NCBI GenBank assembly: GCA_903632075.3
Contig: CAHIKZ030000958.1
Coordinates: 186,001-250,000 of the forward strand
Direction: 5' to 3'
Length of the DNA: 64,000 nt
DNA from: Acanthosepion pharaonis
Lineage: Eukaryota > Mollusca > Cephalopoda > Sepiida > Sepiidae
Below, piece after piece: positions 20,345 through 31,128 of this stretch. The notes under the pieces are model-generated. The model was not told where the DNA came from. It searched no databases and saw only the letters and a program-made list of their open reading frames with translations. The position numbers were made by a program, and so were the translations under genes. Positions within the stretch are counted from its first letter, which is position 1. The number at the start of each line of letters is the position of its first letter.

Positions 20345-20572
20345 AAGAGGATAGAAAACAAGCTGACTGTTAAGAGAGTGAAGTTGGTATTGCAGCTGTG
20401 TAAATTTCTGACAGTTTTCTTATTTTCTCTGGGGGAAGAAAGTATAGGTTCATGCCTTACTCAAGGATATTAATTCAAAAGTGAATGCATCAAACTTGGC
20501 TGGAATTTGAACTTGGCAAACATATCTTATTTTTCACAGCACTACCCATTATGTTATCTGTGTATCCTATTA
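20345..20572 (-). mobile_element. tRNA-derived SINE, minus strand
   Basis: Read on the minus strand it has head TAATGGGTAGTGCT, B-box-like AAGTTCAAATTCCAGCC, and body CATTCACTTTTGAAT...CTTCCCCCAGAG. This is the same tRNA-SINE superfamily as 57,018 and 54,245, decayed. Confidence 0.6.
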
Positions 20573-20814
20573 ACCTGGTTATAAATGCCAAATCTCATTA
20601 TCGGCAAACAAGCACTTGTTGAAATTACCAATCTCATTCACATCAGCAGCTAAAGAATTAGTTCCAAAGAAACTGATCCTCTTCACATCTGATAATTGTA
20701 ATTGAGAATCGCAATGATTGCTCTTATAAAAGATGGTGGAGTGGTTTTCTGCTCTTTTCTCTATGGTACTTGTATTGGAACATCAATAATTTTTCAAATG
20801 AGCTCTTGATATAT

Positions 20815-21055
20815 CATAACTCTTCAAGAGGTGGTTGATCATGGCCCTTCATGGCTTCCTTTCTTTTGTTGCATTCACTAATACTTTCTCCTTTCCTACT
20901 TTGATTTTGAGTTATTTGTTCCTCCATCCATTGGCTCAAAGTTGGTAACTGGTTCTCTTGTCTTTGATGTGCCATGTGAATGTTAAGTTCTCCAAGCCTT
21001 CTTTTCTGATTATGTGTCCCCAAATTTCAACAGTTTCTGTTGGACTGTTAGCAAG
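20815..21055 (-). pseudogene. RTE-like LINE C-terminal fragment
   Basis: Antisense reading shows the KRRLGELNIHMAHQRQENQL and WMEEQITQNQ blocks, a diverged version of LExL..G..EGKR...W(M)xEQ. The frame 20,814-21,023 (-) is open for 69 residues by chance. Confidence 0.55.
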
Positions 21056-21210
21056 TTTCTTTGCAGTTCCTATTTTATTAGAGCAATAAAAGTAGACATA
21101 TTAAAAGGTTATTTATAATAAAAAAAAAATGATCCATGACAAAAAAGAGGTGTAACAAAAATTATATTTTACTGTAAATTGGTAATACCAAAATATAATT
21201 TACAGTAATA

Positions 21211-21776
21211 TAAAGAGTGGGCCAAAAATAGGCTTACAGTTGTTTCACTATTTGTTTCATAACCAGAGCTAACTTTGCTGAACTATTCTTTCAGCCAGAT
21301 GGAGCACCTCCCCATTATGCTTTGGCAGTAAGGAACTACCTTAACCAAACCTTTTTACGGTGTTGATTCAGAAGAAGAGGTAACATCAAATGACCACCAC
21401 ATTCACCAGAACTAACACTAATGGGTTTTCTTTTTTTGAAGTGTAATAAAGAACAAGGTTTATATGAGAAATCTCCACACAGTGGACAAATTAAACAAGT
21501 ACATCTCATCTGAAATTGATGCAGATCTGGATTTGTGTTGTGCTGTATGTCATAATGTTCTGGAGATGTTCGAGGAATGTTGCAATGTTGAAGGAAAACA
21601 TTTTAAGCACTTAAGAGATTAAACTGTGCTAAAAAATGTAAGTGTTAAGCAAATGTACATAAATAGTTTTGAACAAATATGATTGTAACAAGTAAATATA
21701 AATGTAATAAAATATTTTTTTAAAATCTAAAGTGTATATCTACTAAGTATGAGCCTACCTTTTGGCCCACCCTGTA
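21211..21776 (+). mobile_element. mariner element with internal deletion, TA TSD
   Basis: The element is 21,213-21,774, flanked by TA. The left end AAGAGTGGGCCAAAAATAGG and the complement of the right end, CAGGGTGGGCCAAAAGGTAG, are near-matching inverted repeats. It keeps the transposase C-terminal third: FQPDGAPPHYALAVRNYLNQ near 21,290, then degraded PPHSPELTLMGF, YISSEIDAD-like and NVEGKHFKHL blocks. The acidic residue in PDGAPPH is present. The frame has stops. N-terminal binding and first catalytic parts are deleted. Confidence 0.85.
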
Positions 21777-22026
21777 TATATTTTTGTTACACATCTTTTT
21801 TAATATGAATTCTTTCTTAAGGGTTATGAATGGCCTTAATATATCTACTTTTATTGTTGTAATAAAATTTTGTTTCCCTGCAAAAATAGTTTCTTCTTTA
21901 TTTATTACATGATATTCTCAACATTCATCAGTAGAACATTTCAGTTGCTTCATCTTTTTTTCATTTGTGACAAAATTGTCCAGTGCTATATACTTTAATA
22001 AAAAGTATAGCTTGGCTGAACCATGT

Positions 22027-22251
22027 TGTTGTGTAGGAAACCTACCACCCCTCTTGAAGATGAACTTGTCTACAAACAAAGACTTTAAATAGTGGCATGT
22101 CAAAAGACAGAGACCGAGAAGTTCTTGGCTGAGCTAGTTATAGACTACTCGGGCGATTTCTCTACCTACTTACCAACCTAATAAAAACCCTTTTATTGTT
22201 ACGTATTATTTGGCGTTTGTCTTTACTAACCCCCAAATCAACATCATAACA
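22027..22251 (+). mobile_element. Solo LTR, family L4
   Basis: It starts TGTTGTGTAGG and ends ATCATAACA (inverted repeat 6 of 7). It has a perfect 5-bp duplication, CATGT, at 22,022-22,026 and 22,252-22,256. A polyA-like AATAAA lies about 80 bp before the end (CCTAATAAAAACCC, about 22,169). No internal region is attached. Confidence 0.85.
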
Positions 22252-22256
22252 CATGT

Positions 22257-22615
22257 AAACACCTATAGAGTTTCTGTTTATTGTCAATTGAAAATATCGT
22301 CTACCTTATCTGGCAAGGTGGTGTTGTTCAAGACTATAAAAGGACAGGAAAATAAATACTCTGTCCTTCAGGATATAGTAACCTCTTACTGTCTGGGGAG
22401 AAACTCCCTGGCAGACTGACTAGTTAATTTAAAAAAACCACATGGGCACTTATGCATATAGACATATGCATACCATAGTTAAATACATAAATGTTTTCTT
22501 TCACTTTTTAATTATCTGTATATAAGTAAATATTGTTTTATTTCTCTCCTTTTGTGAGCTTTGTTGTTCTATAAAAATATATATGTAAAATTACTCCATG
22601 TGTTGAAATTCATTT
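22257..22615. other. No gene; isolated TATA-like and AATAAA motifs
   Basis: AGACTATAAAAGGACAGG near 22,331 and AAATAAATACT near 22,351 look like LTR promoter pieces, but I could not find ends or a duplication. It may be another decayed LTR. Confidence 0.3.
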
Positions 22616-22619
22616 CTTT

Positions 22620-22915
22620 TGAAAATGTTGGATTAATCCTTGTCGGTGATGAATTATTTTCCACCCTCCAATCTCTCTCTCACAGGTGGGATAGGGCAAA
22701 CCTCTCACTGCTCTATCACTACTTCCATGGAAATTACTCAAACTATATTTTTTGGTTCCACCAGATCTAAACTTCATGGCTGGGACCCACCATTACCATT
22801 TACATTGTAGCAAATCACCCACATTCTGTATAAAATACCCCTTAATGTAACCCTCTACCTTGAGTGGCCACTGGGCCTTGTACAGAGTGAACCCTACTCA
22901 AAAAAAAATATTACT
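22620..22915 (+). pseudogene. LINE-B 3' fragment
   Basis: Plus frames read VGDELFSTLQSLSHRWDRAN, SLLYHYFHGNYSN, a break, then ANHPHSV. The 3' UTR follows with CCCTCTACCTTGAGTGGCC and a final A-run. The region between FHGN and the end is shortened by an internal deletion. LINE-B is related to but distinct from LINE-A. Confidence 0.7.
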
Positions 22916-22919
22916 TTGA

Positions 22920-23335
22920 ATGTTTTCATGCTAATCAGATATTGCAAATAGCAACTCCTTCCACCTCAAACTGGTAACCAACAATACTCTCATTAATAAC
23001 TAATTTGAATCACCTATGTGTCTCATCTTACAAGCTATTGACAATTGATAGTTTATGCAATCCTTGAGCTTTTAAAAAGTAAGACAGTGTTCAGTTTTCT
23101 TTTAAGTCAGGTGGAGCAACAAGTAAGAATTTGAAAGTTAAAATTAGTCAACATGATTTTCATAGGTAGACAGAGGAATAAAGGATTTTGTGAGGCTGCT
23201 CCCTCCCAAGACACCCTTTTGACGACAGGCCTGAAATAAGTATAGAAGTGTTTTGCATCAAGAAAAGCTGAAATAATACATTTTTTTATGATGTATTTAG
23301 CATGACTATTTTTGTCTGAATTGCTATAACAAGGT
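22920..23335. other. No recognisable feature
   Basis: AT-rich. I see no frame or repeat. Confidence 0.3.
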
Positions 23336-23339
23336 ATTA

Positions 23340-24010
23340 CATCAGTTCAGTGGAGAAAAACCGGTTGGTCACATTCAGTGCCTTGAAACCAAACTGATGA
23401 TGTTCAATCATCACCTATCATAATGAACAGGTATTCTCTTAGGGAAGCCTCATGCTTTGAGTGCTTCTTTGAGCTCAATGCAGACTTCAAGTGGAACTTG
23501 TACATATAATCTATCACTAGAGATGATAGAAAAACAGTCAGTTCCCTTTACTGCTTCAGTAAGCACCTGACTCCTCCTGCTATCCTTTACCTTTACAAGA
23601 GCCATATCAGGCTGAAATAGTGTACTGCTACCTTATATAGGCAGGAGATCCCCATTCTTCACTTTCCAGTTTAGATAGTCATACTGTGGGTGGTGAATTA
23701 TTTTCCACCCTATAACTCCTTTCTAACAGATGAAATGATGCATGCCTCTAGCTACTCTGTCACGATTTCCATGGAAAGTGTTCAGTTGAACTTCGTTCCT
23801 TAGTTCCACCAGTTCTAACCTTCATTGCTAAGACCTGCCCTGCCACGCCCATTGTAGCAAACCATCCTCACTCCCTTTGTATTCCATTGATGAGTTGTAC
23901 ATTTCACTCAAACAGCTTCTACCCATGAACCAACTGTCAAGAGAACACTTCTGCTAGGAAATTTGTCCAGGCTTTCCTGCATCAAAGGTTTGAGGCTAAA
24001 AATTGGGTTG
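23340..24010 (+). pseudogene. LINE-B, C-terminal half
   Basis: Frames (with shifts) give LNADFKWNLYI, ILYLYKSHIR, WVVNYFPPY or GDELFSTL depending on frame, SVTISMESVQLNFVP, HPHSLCIPL, TFHSNSFYP and RKFVQAFLHQ. The order matches the post-palm part of jockey-type ORF2 as in LINE-A. Many stops are present. There is no RT catalytic box within the preserved portion. Confidence 0.7.
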
Positions 24011-24775
24011 AGGTTTAAAAATTTGCAAAAAACGTGAGTAAAGCAGCAAGATTAGAGCAGACAAACTCTCTCTTTTAGCGATTAGATATTATTCTTAAGG
24101 TTCAGATAGATACACTCACAGTTCTTGTAGAGTTGGAAATTTGTTTGCAGATGAAAGAATCCTGCAGCTGAGTGAGTTCTTAGGTCGACGACAGAAGTCC
24201 AGTGGGCTTGTCAGAAGGAGTGATGAAGGGATGCAGCTTTGGATTGGTCTTGAATAGTGGACTGACATTCTTTTTGACAGCCCTTTTTAGTAGTTCTTCT
24301 TTGGTGAAAGAGGTGCTGGAGCTCCCTAATGTCAACCTCACAGACGGTGGGCAGAAATCTCACTGTTGAAATAGGCAAGATTCTCCAAATTTATGGAGTT
24401 TTGGTAGGCTCCAATGGATCGGGGACTTTTCCCTCCAAAATCGTTGTACAAATTTCCTGGCCCCTCTATTGGTCAGAAAACACATTCTTATCTCTGATAA
24501 GAATCAGGGCCCTGGGAGCCAGTTTTGAAGGTACTGAAAACAGGTTGAAGTGAAGAAGCTGTGAGGTTTCTCTCATACTTTATGGCAACATAGAAAGAAT
24601 AATGGTGGTGGAATTCCTTTTTATTTTCCAACTCTCTCCTTAGAAAATATATTCTTATCTCTGATAAGAATCAAGGCCTTGGGAACCGTTTTTGAAATTA
24701 AAAAGAGGTTGGAATGAGAATAGAAAAAATAGCGAGAATGTGAATTTGTGAAATTGTTATTTTCAAATTAAATTC
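24011..24775. repeat. Unclassified region with an ~85-bp direct duplication around a palindrome
   Basis: Blocks at 24,480-24,556 and 24,645-24,722 are direct repeats. Each contains the perfect palindrome ATTCTTATC-TCT-GATAAGAAT (24,484-24,504 and 24,651-24,671), followed by CAGGGCCCTGGGAGCC or a decayed version. The rest (24,020-24,470) is not AT-rich and has no long frame. It may be an LTR or UTR of an unknown element. Confidence 0.5.
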
Positions 24776-24779
24776 CAAC

Positions 24780-24930
24780 ATTTCCCTGATCACTAAAATC
24801 TTGGCTTGTTCAAGTCTAGGGTTATTTGCTATCTTCTCCATATATCCCTATAAACTTTACCTTTTACTCTGTAATTCTCTACCTTGAGTGACTCCTTATA
24901 CAAGGTAAACACCAAAAGATTCTTTCAGAT
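24780..24930 (+). repeat. LINE-B 3' UTR scrap
   Basis: CTCTACCTTGAGTGACTCC and ACAAGGTAAACAC match the 3' UTRs at 22,850 and (antisense) 63,400. Confidence 0.45.
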
Positions 24931-25739
24931 TTGTCTTCTCATATTTTGTCATTATCATGATGTTTTAGCCTTTTGAAGGAGTGTAGTAATGGAAATGCTA
25001 TTGTGTGTTCTATTTCTAAATAAAAAAAAAAAAAGCACTGAAAAATATCCATGAGTCATATATGTGCAGCCATGTCTGTTCGCATCATAATATTCAATGT
25101 GGATTCCAACCATGCAAACTCAGAAACACGTCAAAAACCAATATTAGCAAAATATTAAAAATCAAGAGTTACCTCCCTTCCTCATGTGTTTTTTTTTATG
25201 TTCAATTTATTCAACAGCAATGGCAGTTAGGCTGATGGAATGTTTTGATTAAACCTCAAAACAGTTTGTTACAAGCTTCTTCCACCAATCCTGTTTTTTG
25301 TTCATACAGCCATTTGCAATGAGTATATAAACGTTAGGTTTCTGACATATCTGTTTTAGTTTTAAGGAATCTGTTTATGTTGCCCAAGCAGCAAAGACTT
25401 AAAGTCAGACGCTGTTAAAAAAAAACAAACATCAATCAATGGCATATTCATTTTTTTTTCTTTTCTTATTAATAAAAAAATAAAATAAATAAATAAAATC
25501 TACGCATAGATTTTCCTGTTACATCTTTCAGCTTTTCTCAGTGAAGTGAATGTTTGGTCTTGGATCAGATTGCTGATTTTAATCAGACACAGACCTGGGC
25601 GATTAATAAACCTTAAATCTTTACTCGTCTCTTTTCCCGGACTTTGAAGCAATCAGCAGATTTTTGCCTTGTTCAAATAAACCAGAAAATTAGAGTGTTC
25701 TGTTCTTTTATCACCAATTTCTGCTTTTAATTTTTGCCT
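24931..25739. other. AT-rich, no gene
   Basis: Short A-runs and T-runs only. A TAAAATAAATAAATAAAA stretch lies near 25,480. Confidence 0.35.
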
Positions 25740-26815
25740 TGCAGGCTCTACTTTTTTTCTACTTTTTATCTTTTTCCTCTTCTAATTCTTCATCTTCAAT
25801 TTTAGTTGTTATTGTCTATTTTCTATTTCTCCTCTTTGTTTAAAGAGAAAGAGAGGATAAAATTAAAATATGAGAAGTGGTTCGTTAAACTTAAATTAAA
25901 AGTCCATTTTTTTTTCGTACTTTTCTTTATTTTTTCCATTTTTCTTTTTCACTCACTCTTTTTTTTTTATCTTGTTTATTTTTTATTTTCATTTTTACTT
26001 TTTTTTTCTGCTGCCACGTCTCCTTGCATGCATTATTGATGTAATTTCTAATTTCTTTTTTTAGTTTACTGATTTGTCTCCTACCTTTTTTTTACTGTTT
26101 TTATTGTCTTTCCTCTTTACTAAATTTTAATTCTTTTTTTTTCATTTTTACAGTTTCCTTCTGCCCCTCTTTCTTACTAAATTTCCTTTCTTTTCTCATT
26201 GTTTCTTTCCCTTTTTAGTAAAAAGTTTTTACTGTCGTTAGCCACTTTCTTGCTACATTTTTTTTCTCTCTTCAATTCATCCTTTTCATTTATTTTTCTT
26301 GACACTTTATCCTTACCTGCCATTAACAAAAACAGTGGATACATCTTGAATAGCTTGCATTTGCAACATATATATTTTGCATATTTTTTCTGTTGTTTTT
26401 TTTTTGGGGGGGGTTCTTTTTAAATACTCAATCCTTTTTTCTGTTTTTTGTTCTTCCTCTTTTCATTTTTTCTTCAACTTTTATCACACCCTTTTCATAT
26501 TCAGCTTTGTTTTTACAAATTTTCTTTCACATTGATTCTTTATCTTTTTTTTATCCATTCTCTTAATTCTCTTGTTTTTTACCTTACTCTTTCTTTTTCT
26601 TTATACTTCCATTTTTCTTCTTGTTCCCATTCATTTGTTTTCCTTCACTTATTCCCATTTTTATTTTCTATATTCCTTTTTTCTGTCTTCTTCTTTTTCA
26701 ATTTCCTTCATTTTTTTCTTTTACCCCTCCTCTTCTTTCTTCTCCCTCCTCCTATTCTTCTTCCTCCTGTTTGCATGCATTTATAATCTCTCCTCCTTTC
26801 TTTCTCAAAGAATGT
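25740..26815 (+). repeat. 1-kb pyrimidine-rich tract (T/C on plus strand)
   Basis: The plus strand is overwhelmingly T and C for about 1 kb, with a GGGGGGG run near 26,405 as the main break. All frames here are low complexity (Phe/Leu/Ser-rich) and I reject them as proteins. The tract ends in TTTCTTTCTCAAAG. Such asymmetry can support triplex or unusual duplex structure. Confidence 0.8.
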
Positions 26816-27205
26816 CTCTTAAGATCCTGTATCTAAGAGAAGCCTTTCAGTATCAGGTGATGGCCAAGTCTCTTCTCCTACCCCCAGTCAAGCCACCCAC
26901 CATGTACTGCTCGCAAATGAGGTCAACATCACACAGCATAGATTAGGAATCTCTCAAGTGCTCTCTGTAAATAGTTGCAGAGTTGGGCAAAATGTTTCTC
27001 TCGCTGCACTGGATATTCTAAAGATGACGTTTCAGGTTTGTTGTTTGGCACATCTTCAAAGATCAATCCACAATTTATTTCACTTAGTTCTTTTCAGACA
27101 TTTGTACATATATAAGTTGATGAAAATTTTAATAAAAATAAACACCATATTTTTAGCATAACTATATTTCTTTGATTAACAAGAATTTGCATTCTTTTTG
27201 CTTAG
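26816..27205. other. Mixed sequence, possible weak coding signal
   Basis: Directly after the pyrimidine tract, an AAAG and ATGTCTCTTAAG could be an acceptor and start, but the frame to 26,946 has no known domain. A CTTTGATTAAC branch-point-like motif lies at about 27,170-27,180, ahead of the acceptor at 27,205. Confidence 0.25.
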
Positions 27206-27336
27206 CTGCTGTTAAAGTTGACGCTGAGGGTAAGAGCATTACTGCTACTCTTTGGGCAGAGGAAGGAGCTATGGGTGAATCATTTAGTCAAGTTGCTACT
27301 CTTACAATAAACAGTTGTGGCATGCCATTAATGTGA
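27206..27336 (+). CDS. Candidate terminal host exon, unidentified
   Basis: An acceptor TTCTTTTTGCTTAG ends at 27,205, with a branch-point-like TGATTAAC about 25-30 bases upstream. The phase-adjusted frame 27,208-27,336 is open for 42 codons, then TGA. It begins AVKVDAEGKSITATLWAEEG and contains GESFSQVATLTINSCGMPLM. Codon composition and GC content are unlike the AT-rich flanks and unlike the TE families here. I do not recognise the protein. The stop lies within the first unit of the minisatellite that follows. It could equally be a transposon or processed remnant. Confidence 0.35.
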
Positions 27337-27995
27337 CATTCGATCAAGATATCTCCTAGGAATTTATGCAGGGAGTGTGGATTCATGTCTTTCTCACTGT
27401 TATTATTATATAAACAACTTCAACTGAAATCTGAACTTGGTTTAATGCGACATTCTATCAAGATATCTCATAATGAGACATAATGCAGGGAGTGTGGATT
27501 CATGTCTTTCTCACTGGTATTGTATAAACAGCCTCAACTAAAATCTGAATTTGGTTTTATGTGGCATTCTATTAAGATATCTCATAATGGGACTTAATGC
27601 AGGGAGAGTGGATTCATGCCTTTCTTACTGGTATTGTATAAAAAGTTTCAACTGAAATCTAAACTCTGATGTGACATTCTATCAAGAAGTTTCATGATGA
27701 GATTTAATGCAGGGAGTGTGGATTCATGCCTTTCTTACTGATATTGTATAAAAAGTTTCAACTGAAATCTAAACTGATGTGACATTCTATCAAGAAGTTT
27801 CATAATGAGATTTAATGCAGGGAGTGTGGATTCATGCCTTTCTCACTGGTATTGTATAAAAAGTTTCAACTGAAATCTGAACTCTAATGTGACATTCTAT
27901 TAAGATATCTCATAATGGAACTTAATGCAAGGAAACTGGATTCACATCTTTCTGGTATTATTGTATAAACATCTTCAATGAAAATCTGGTTTACT
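27331..27995. repeat. Minisatellite, six units of 108-114 bp
   Basis: Units start at 27,331, 27,445, 27,559, 27,669, 27,777 and 27,887 with ATGTGACATTCTATCAAGA variants. Each continues TTTAATGCAGGGAGTGTGG, ATTCATGCCTTTCTCACTGG and TATTGTATAAAAAGTTTC. Units 4 and 5 are the most alike and outer units are more diverged, as expected for internal homogenisation. Spacing is regular, but there are no unique spacers, so it is not a CRISPR array. Confidence 0.92.
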
Positions 27996-28339
27996 GATTC
28001 TATTTTTTTTCTGGTAACCATTATACCAATTTCATCTCCAATGTATTATGTTTCCATATTTCTTCCCAAACAATGAGTTAATATGATCAGATTGAGAAAC
28101 GGAAAATAATTACACAGCTTTAAATTGGAAAGTGAAAGAATGAGGTGCAAGAGAAGATTACTTATATAACTTGGCAAACATCTAGCACAAGGTCACAGAG
28201 AAATATGACTTTTCTAGAAAACAGTATATCCTCATACTAATAAGTAAATCTATTATGATGTACTGTCCATAAAAATATATTAGCTTTTATCAGGACTTAA
28301 ACATGTATTGTTGGATGATGACGCAAAATGTGCTACTAA
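27996..28339. other. No recognisable feature
   Basis: AT-rich spacer. Confidence 0.3.
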
Positions 28340-28500
28340 TGTTTGTATTAAATCAGTTTTTCAAGAAAATAAGTCCACTGTTATCACTCTTTCCAGTATT
28401 GTCTGTATTGATGAGATCTTCCTTCCTAACCTTTTGTTTGAAATAGTGTGGAACGTTATCAGATTAATGATGTCATTATTTTCTCTGAGTTATTGAAAGT
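28340..28500 (+). repeat. Unclassified dispersed repeat U4, copy 1
   Basis: It shares TCCTTCCTAACCTTTTGTTT, GTGTGGAACGTTATC and ATGATGTCATTATTTTCTCT with 57,835-58,060, 58,098-58,330 and (antisense) 46,570-46,795. It is the most diverged of the four. Confidence 0.55.
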
Positions 28501-29040
28501 CCTCAAGTGATGCTCTTTCTGTTGAGATGTTGAGTGTTTCCGTGTGCGTGTATTGAAATAAGGACAAACACATACGTAGGGAAAAATACTGGTATATCTG
28601 AAGAGGTATTTACAAAAGAGAGATTAGTAGTCAAACGAATGCAGGTTAGTCAGTAACAATCAGAAAAAGTATTAAGTCCAACTGTATCTTCTGGTAGAGA
28701 GACGGAAGTGTGATGGTCACCTGATCTTCCAGAACTCTATAGAACTGTCCTATTAGTAGTAGAGAGATCTGTCCATTCTGGTGAGAAGGTGGGTGCGCCC
28801 CAACACTTTCTATTATTTGATACAGTTTTTTGTGACTCTGTAGCACCATTCCACAAGGTTCAAAGCAGAGTGGTCTTCACAAACACCTACAGGCTTCATT
28901 TACTTGAAGCCATCTATACAGCTGACATAGATATTTCTTAATGGATTTGGTGCCATGCATCTATATAAAAATCTCAATCTGACAAGACTTTAAGAATATG
29001 ACTAGACTGTCTGGATTTCTGGATGAGTTCTATTTACCGA
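28501..29040. other. No recognised gene; one odd minus frame
   Basis: The minus frame 28,646-28,849 (67 aa, MVLQSHKKLYQIIESVGAHP...) is not low-complexity, but I do not recognise it. It lacks supporting context. Confidence 0.25.
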
Positions 29041-29043
29041 ATT

Positions 29044-29096
<53 letters not shown>

Positions 29097-29113
29097 ATAT
29101 ATTTATATTATAT

Positions 29114-29153
<40 letters not shown>

Positions 29154-29335
29154 CTTATACTATATTTATATTTATTTATATATTTATTTTTATTTATATT
29201 ATATTATATTATTTATATTATATTATATATTATATTTATTTATATTATATTATTATATTATTTATATTATATTATTTATATTATTTATATATTTATATTA
29301 TATTATATATATATATATTTATATTGCTATTGTCC
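29041..29335. repeat. (TA)n and TTATA microsatellite
   Basis: About 100 bp of TA runs, then imperfect TATATTATATTATT pentamer-like repeats. All Tyr/Ile-rich frames over it are artefacts. It has probably grown from the A/T tail or target of the SINE at 29,338. Confidence 0.9.
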
Positions 29336-29337
29336 TT

Positions 29338-29580
29338 CTCTTGTTATCATAACATTTCGGACACTATGATCTCCAGTCTTCCTTAGGTGAATATTGATCT
29401 GGGTAACCTACAAGGGTTTCTGAACTGAATCATTTAATCTAGGATTTATACCTAGGGATATCTAGTTCTTATTTTTAGTATTGTTTAATTATTGCTCACC
29501 CTGTTTCCACCAATTACAAGTACACACTGCCTGGCTCAGGGATTGAACTCACAATTACTGCGTCACCAATAGCCATAATG
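29338..29580 (-). mobile_element. tRNA-derived SINE, same subtype as 540-900
   Basis: The CTAGGGATATCTAGTTCTTA body and GGATTGAACTCACAATTAC (antisense B box GTGAGTTCAATCC) match the copy at 540-900. Confidence 0.7.
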
Positions 29581-29649
29581 TAACTAATGACTAGAGTGTT
29601 TGGAGTAATGTTGATTGATTGATATATTGTTCACGGCTTATCAACCCAT

Positions 29650-30240
29650 TGCATTTTAACGCCAGAATCTATCTTACACATTTATAAGTCTACCATTTAT
29701 TCATGTATTGAATATTGCTTCCATATCTGGTCTTGTGCTTCTGCTATGTATATAGAGATTCTTGATACAATACAAAGAAAAATCTGCAATGTTATCAGTC
29801 CTGACCATGCATCTCAGCTTCAATCTCTTTCCCACCACTGTAATGTAGCTTCCCTGTGCCCTTTCTATAAATACTTTCATGGTAATTTTTCTGATGAACT
29901 TTCCTCTTTGGTACTTAGACATTATGAATTTAAGTGCAGTACTAGATTGACATCATTTTACAATTGAAATGGCTAGATGTAATTGTAAGTTCTATGCTAA
30001 CAGTTTCTTCTATCACACTTCTTATTTGTGGATCTATCTTCTGGCTTCATGCTTTCCAGTCAGTTTTTGACCATCAAAAATTTAAATGCAATATCAAGTG
30101 TTATCTTTTGTCTTTTTAATTCTTGTTCTTTTATTGTTCTCACTCCTTAATAATGTTTTTTTCCTCATATTATCCCACACTTAGTAAGCTCTTGCATCTT
30201 AATGGCTTTATTGCCTTGCTTGGGGTGAAATGATTAAAAA
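29650..30240 (+). pseudogene. LINE-A, C-terminal part and 3' end
   Basis: It enters at LHIYKSTIYSCIEYCFHIWS-like sequence (29,666) and runs through YIEILDTIQRKICNVISPDH, FYKYFHGNFSDELSSLVLRH and SYLWIYLLASCFPVSF-like blocks. It ends GCTTGGGGTGAAATGATTAA at 30,237. It has no RT core and several stops. Confidence 0.85.
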
Positions 30241-30246
30241 GATATG

Positions 30247-30330
30247 ACCATAAGCCACCAGAAAACTTGAAGGTACAATGACTGAAACATTCTAACTAAC
30301 AACCAAGATGAGGACAACAGTTTGAATAAA
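30247..30330 (+). mobile_element. SINE tail fragment
   Basis: CCAAGATGAGGACAACAGTT is the tail of the tRNA-SINE at 19,830, appended directly after the LINE-A 3' end. Confidence 0.55.
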
Positions 30331-30900
30331 TCAATAATGAATCAGTTTATAATAAATTGGTATTAATATGATTAATTTATATTTGGCTATTAACCAGGTA
30401 ATTAACTCCAACACTATTAGTATGTAGAGTGTTTGAACATTTCATAAAATGTTTCTTCTTAATATTTATCAAGTGGCAAATCAAATTTTCATGATCATTC
30501 AAGTAGCTTTCTACATAACTCTGTTAAATAACTACATCAAGTTTCTGATTTTAATTGTATTTGTGGGATTTATAAGTAGTTTAATTTCTTTAAGGGTGTA
30601 AGATGGAAAAATTTTTCTATTTGTTATTTTTTTCAAGATTTTCAGCCACAGCTTTGAAATTGGTTTAATTTTCAATAATTCCAATAAGCAAGATTATGTT
30701 TTTGATTAGTTAGTTTTGTAAGTAACTTGTAATTTTACATCAATATAGCTTCTTTATTTTGCCCTTATGGCCAAATATAATAACAAGGAACATTTTTTTT
30801 AAATATAGGTCTTTTTATTTGATTTTTCAAAATGAAACATTAAAAAAAATTATTTATCCTATACAAACCAGAAAGAATACTCAAAACAATATATATATGT
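30331..30900. other. AT-rich, no gene
   Basis: I see nothing recognisable. Confidence 0.3.
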
Positions 30901-30905
30901 ATATT

Positions 30906-31128
30906 ATAATATTATTATTTAAAATATTTTTAAAATATTTTGTCGTTGCAATGCAGAAAGTTCCCTGTTTTGGAAAAAAAAAATTATTCCATTTTCTAGC
31001 AATAACTTAATTTTTTTCTGAAGTTATTCAACATCGCTTGAAAATGGAAGAAAATTTTTAGTTCCAAAATGGGAATTTCTGCATCGTGGTTATAAAATAT
31101 TTTAAAAATATTTTAAATAATAATATTA
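30906..31128. mobile_element. Foldback/MITE, near-complete palindrome of 223 bp
   Basis: Left arm (30,906 to about 31,000) and right arm (about 31,030 to 31,128) are inverted copies. The outer 35 bases, TAATATTATTATTTAAAATA and on, match almost perfectly. Inner blocks ATGCAGAAAGTTCCC, CAAAATGGGAA and TTCCATTTTC pair with a few mismatches. The loop is about 30 nt. There is no coding capacity. It would extrude as a long hairpin. Confidence 0.8.

Noticed and set aside
22331..22420. Host promoter with TATA box
   Set aside because: The TATA and AATAAA motifs are only about 20 bp apart and no gene follows. A decayed LTR is more likely.
25806..26946. Phe/Leu/Ser-rich hydrophobic proteins
   Set aside because: They are low-complexity translations of a pyrimidine tract.
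27331..27995. CRISPR array
   Set aside because: Units are contiguous 108-114 bp repeats with no unique spacers, in a eukaryotic context.
28646..28849. 67-residue minus frame as a gene
   Set aside because: No domain, no splice or promoter context and no second copy to support it.
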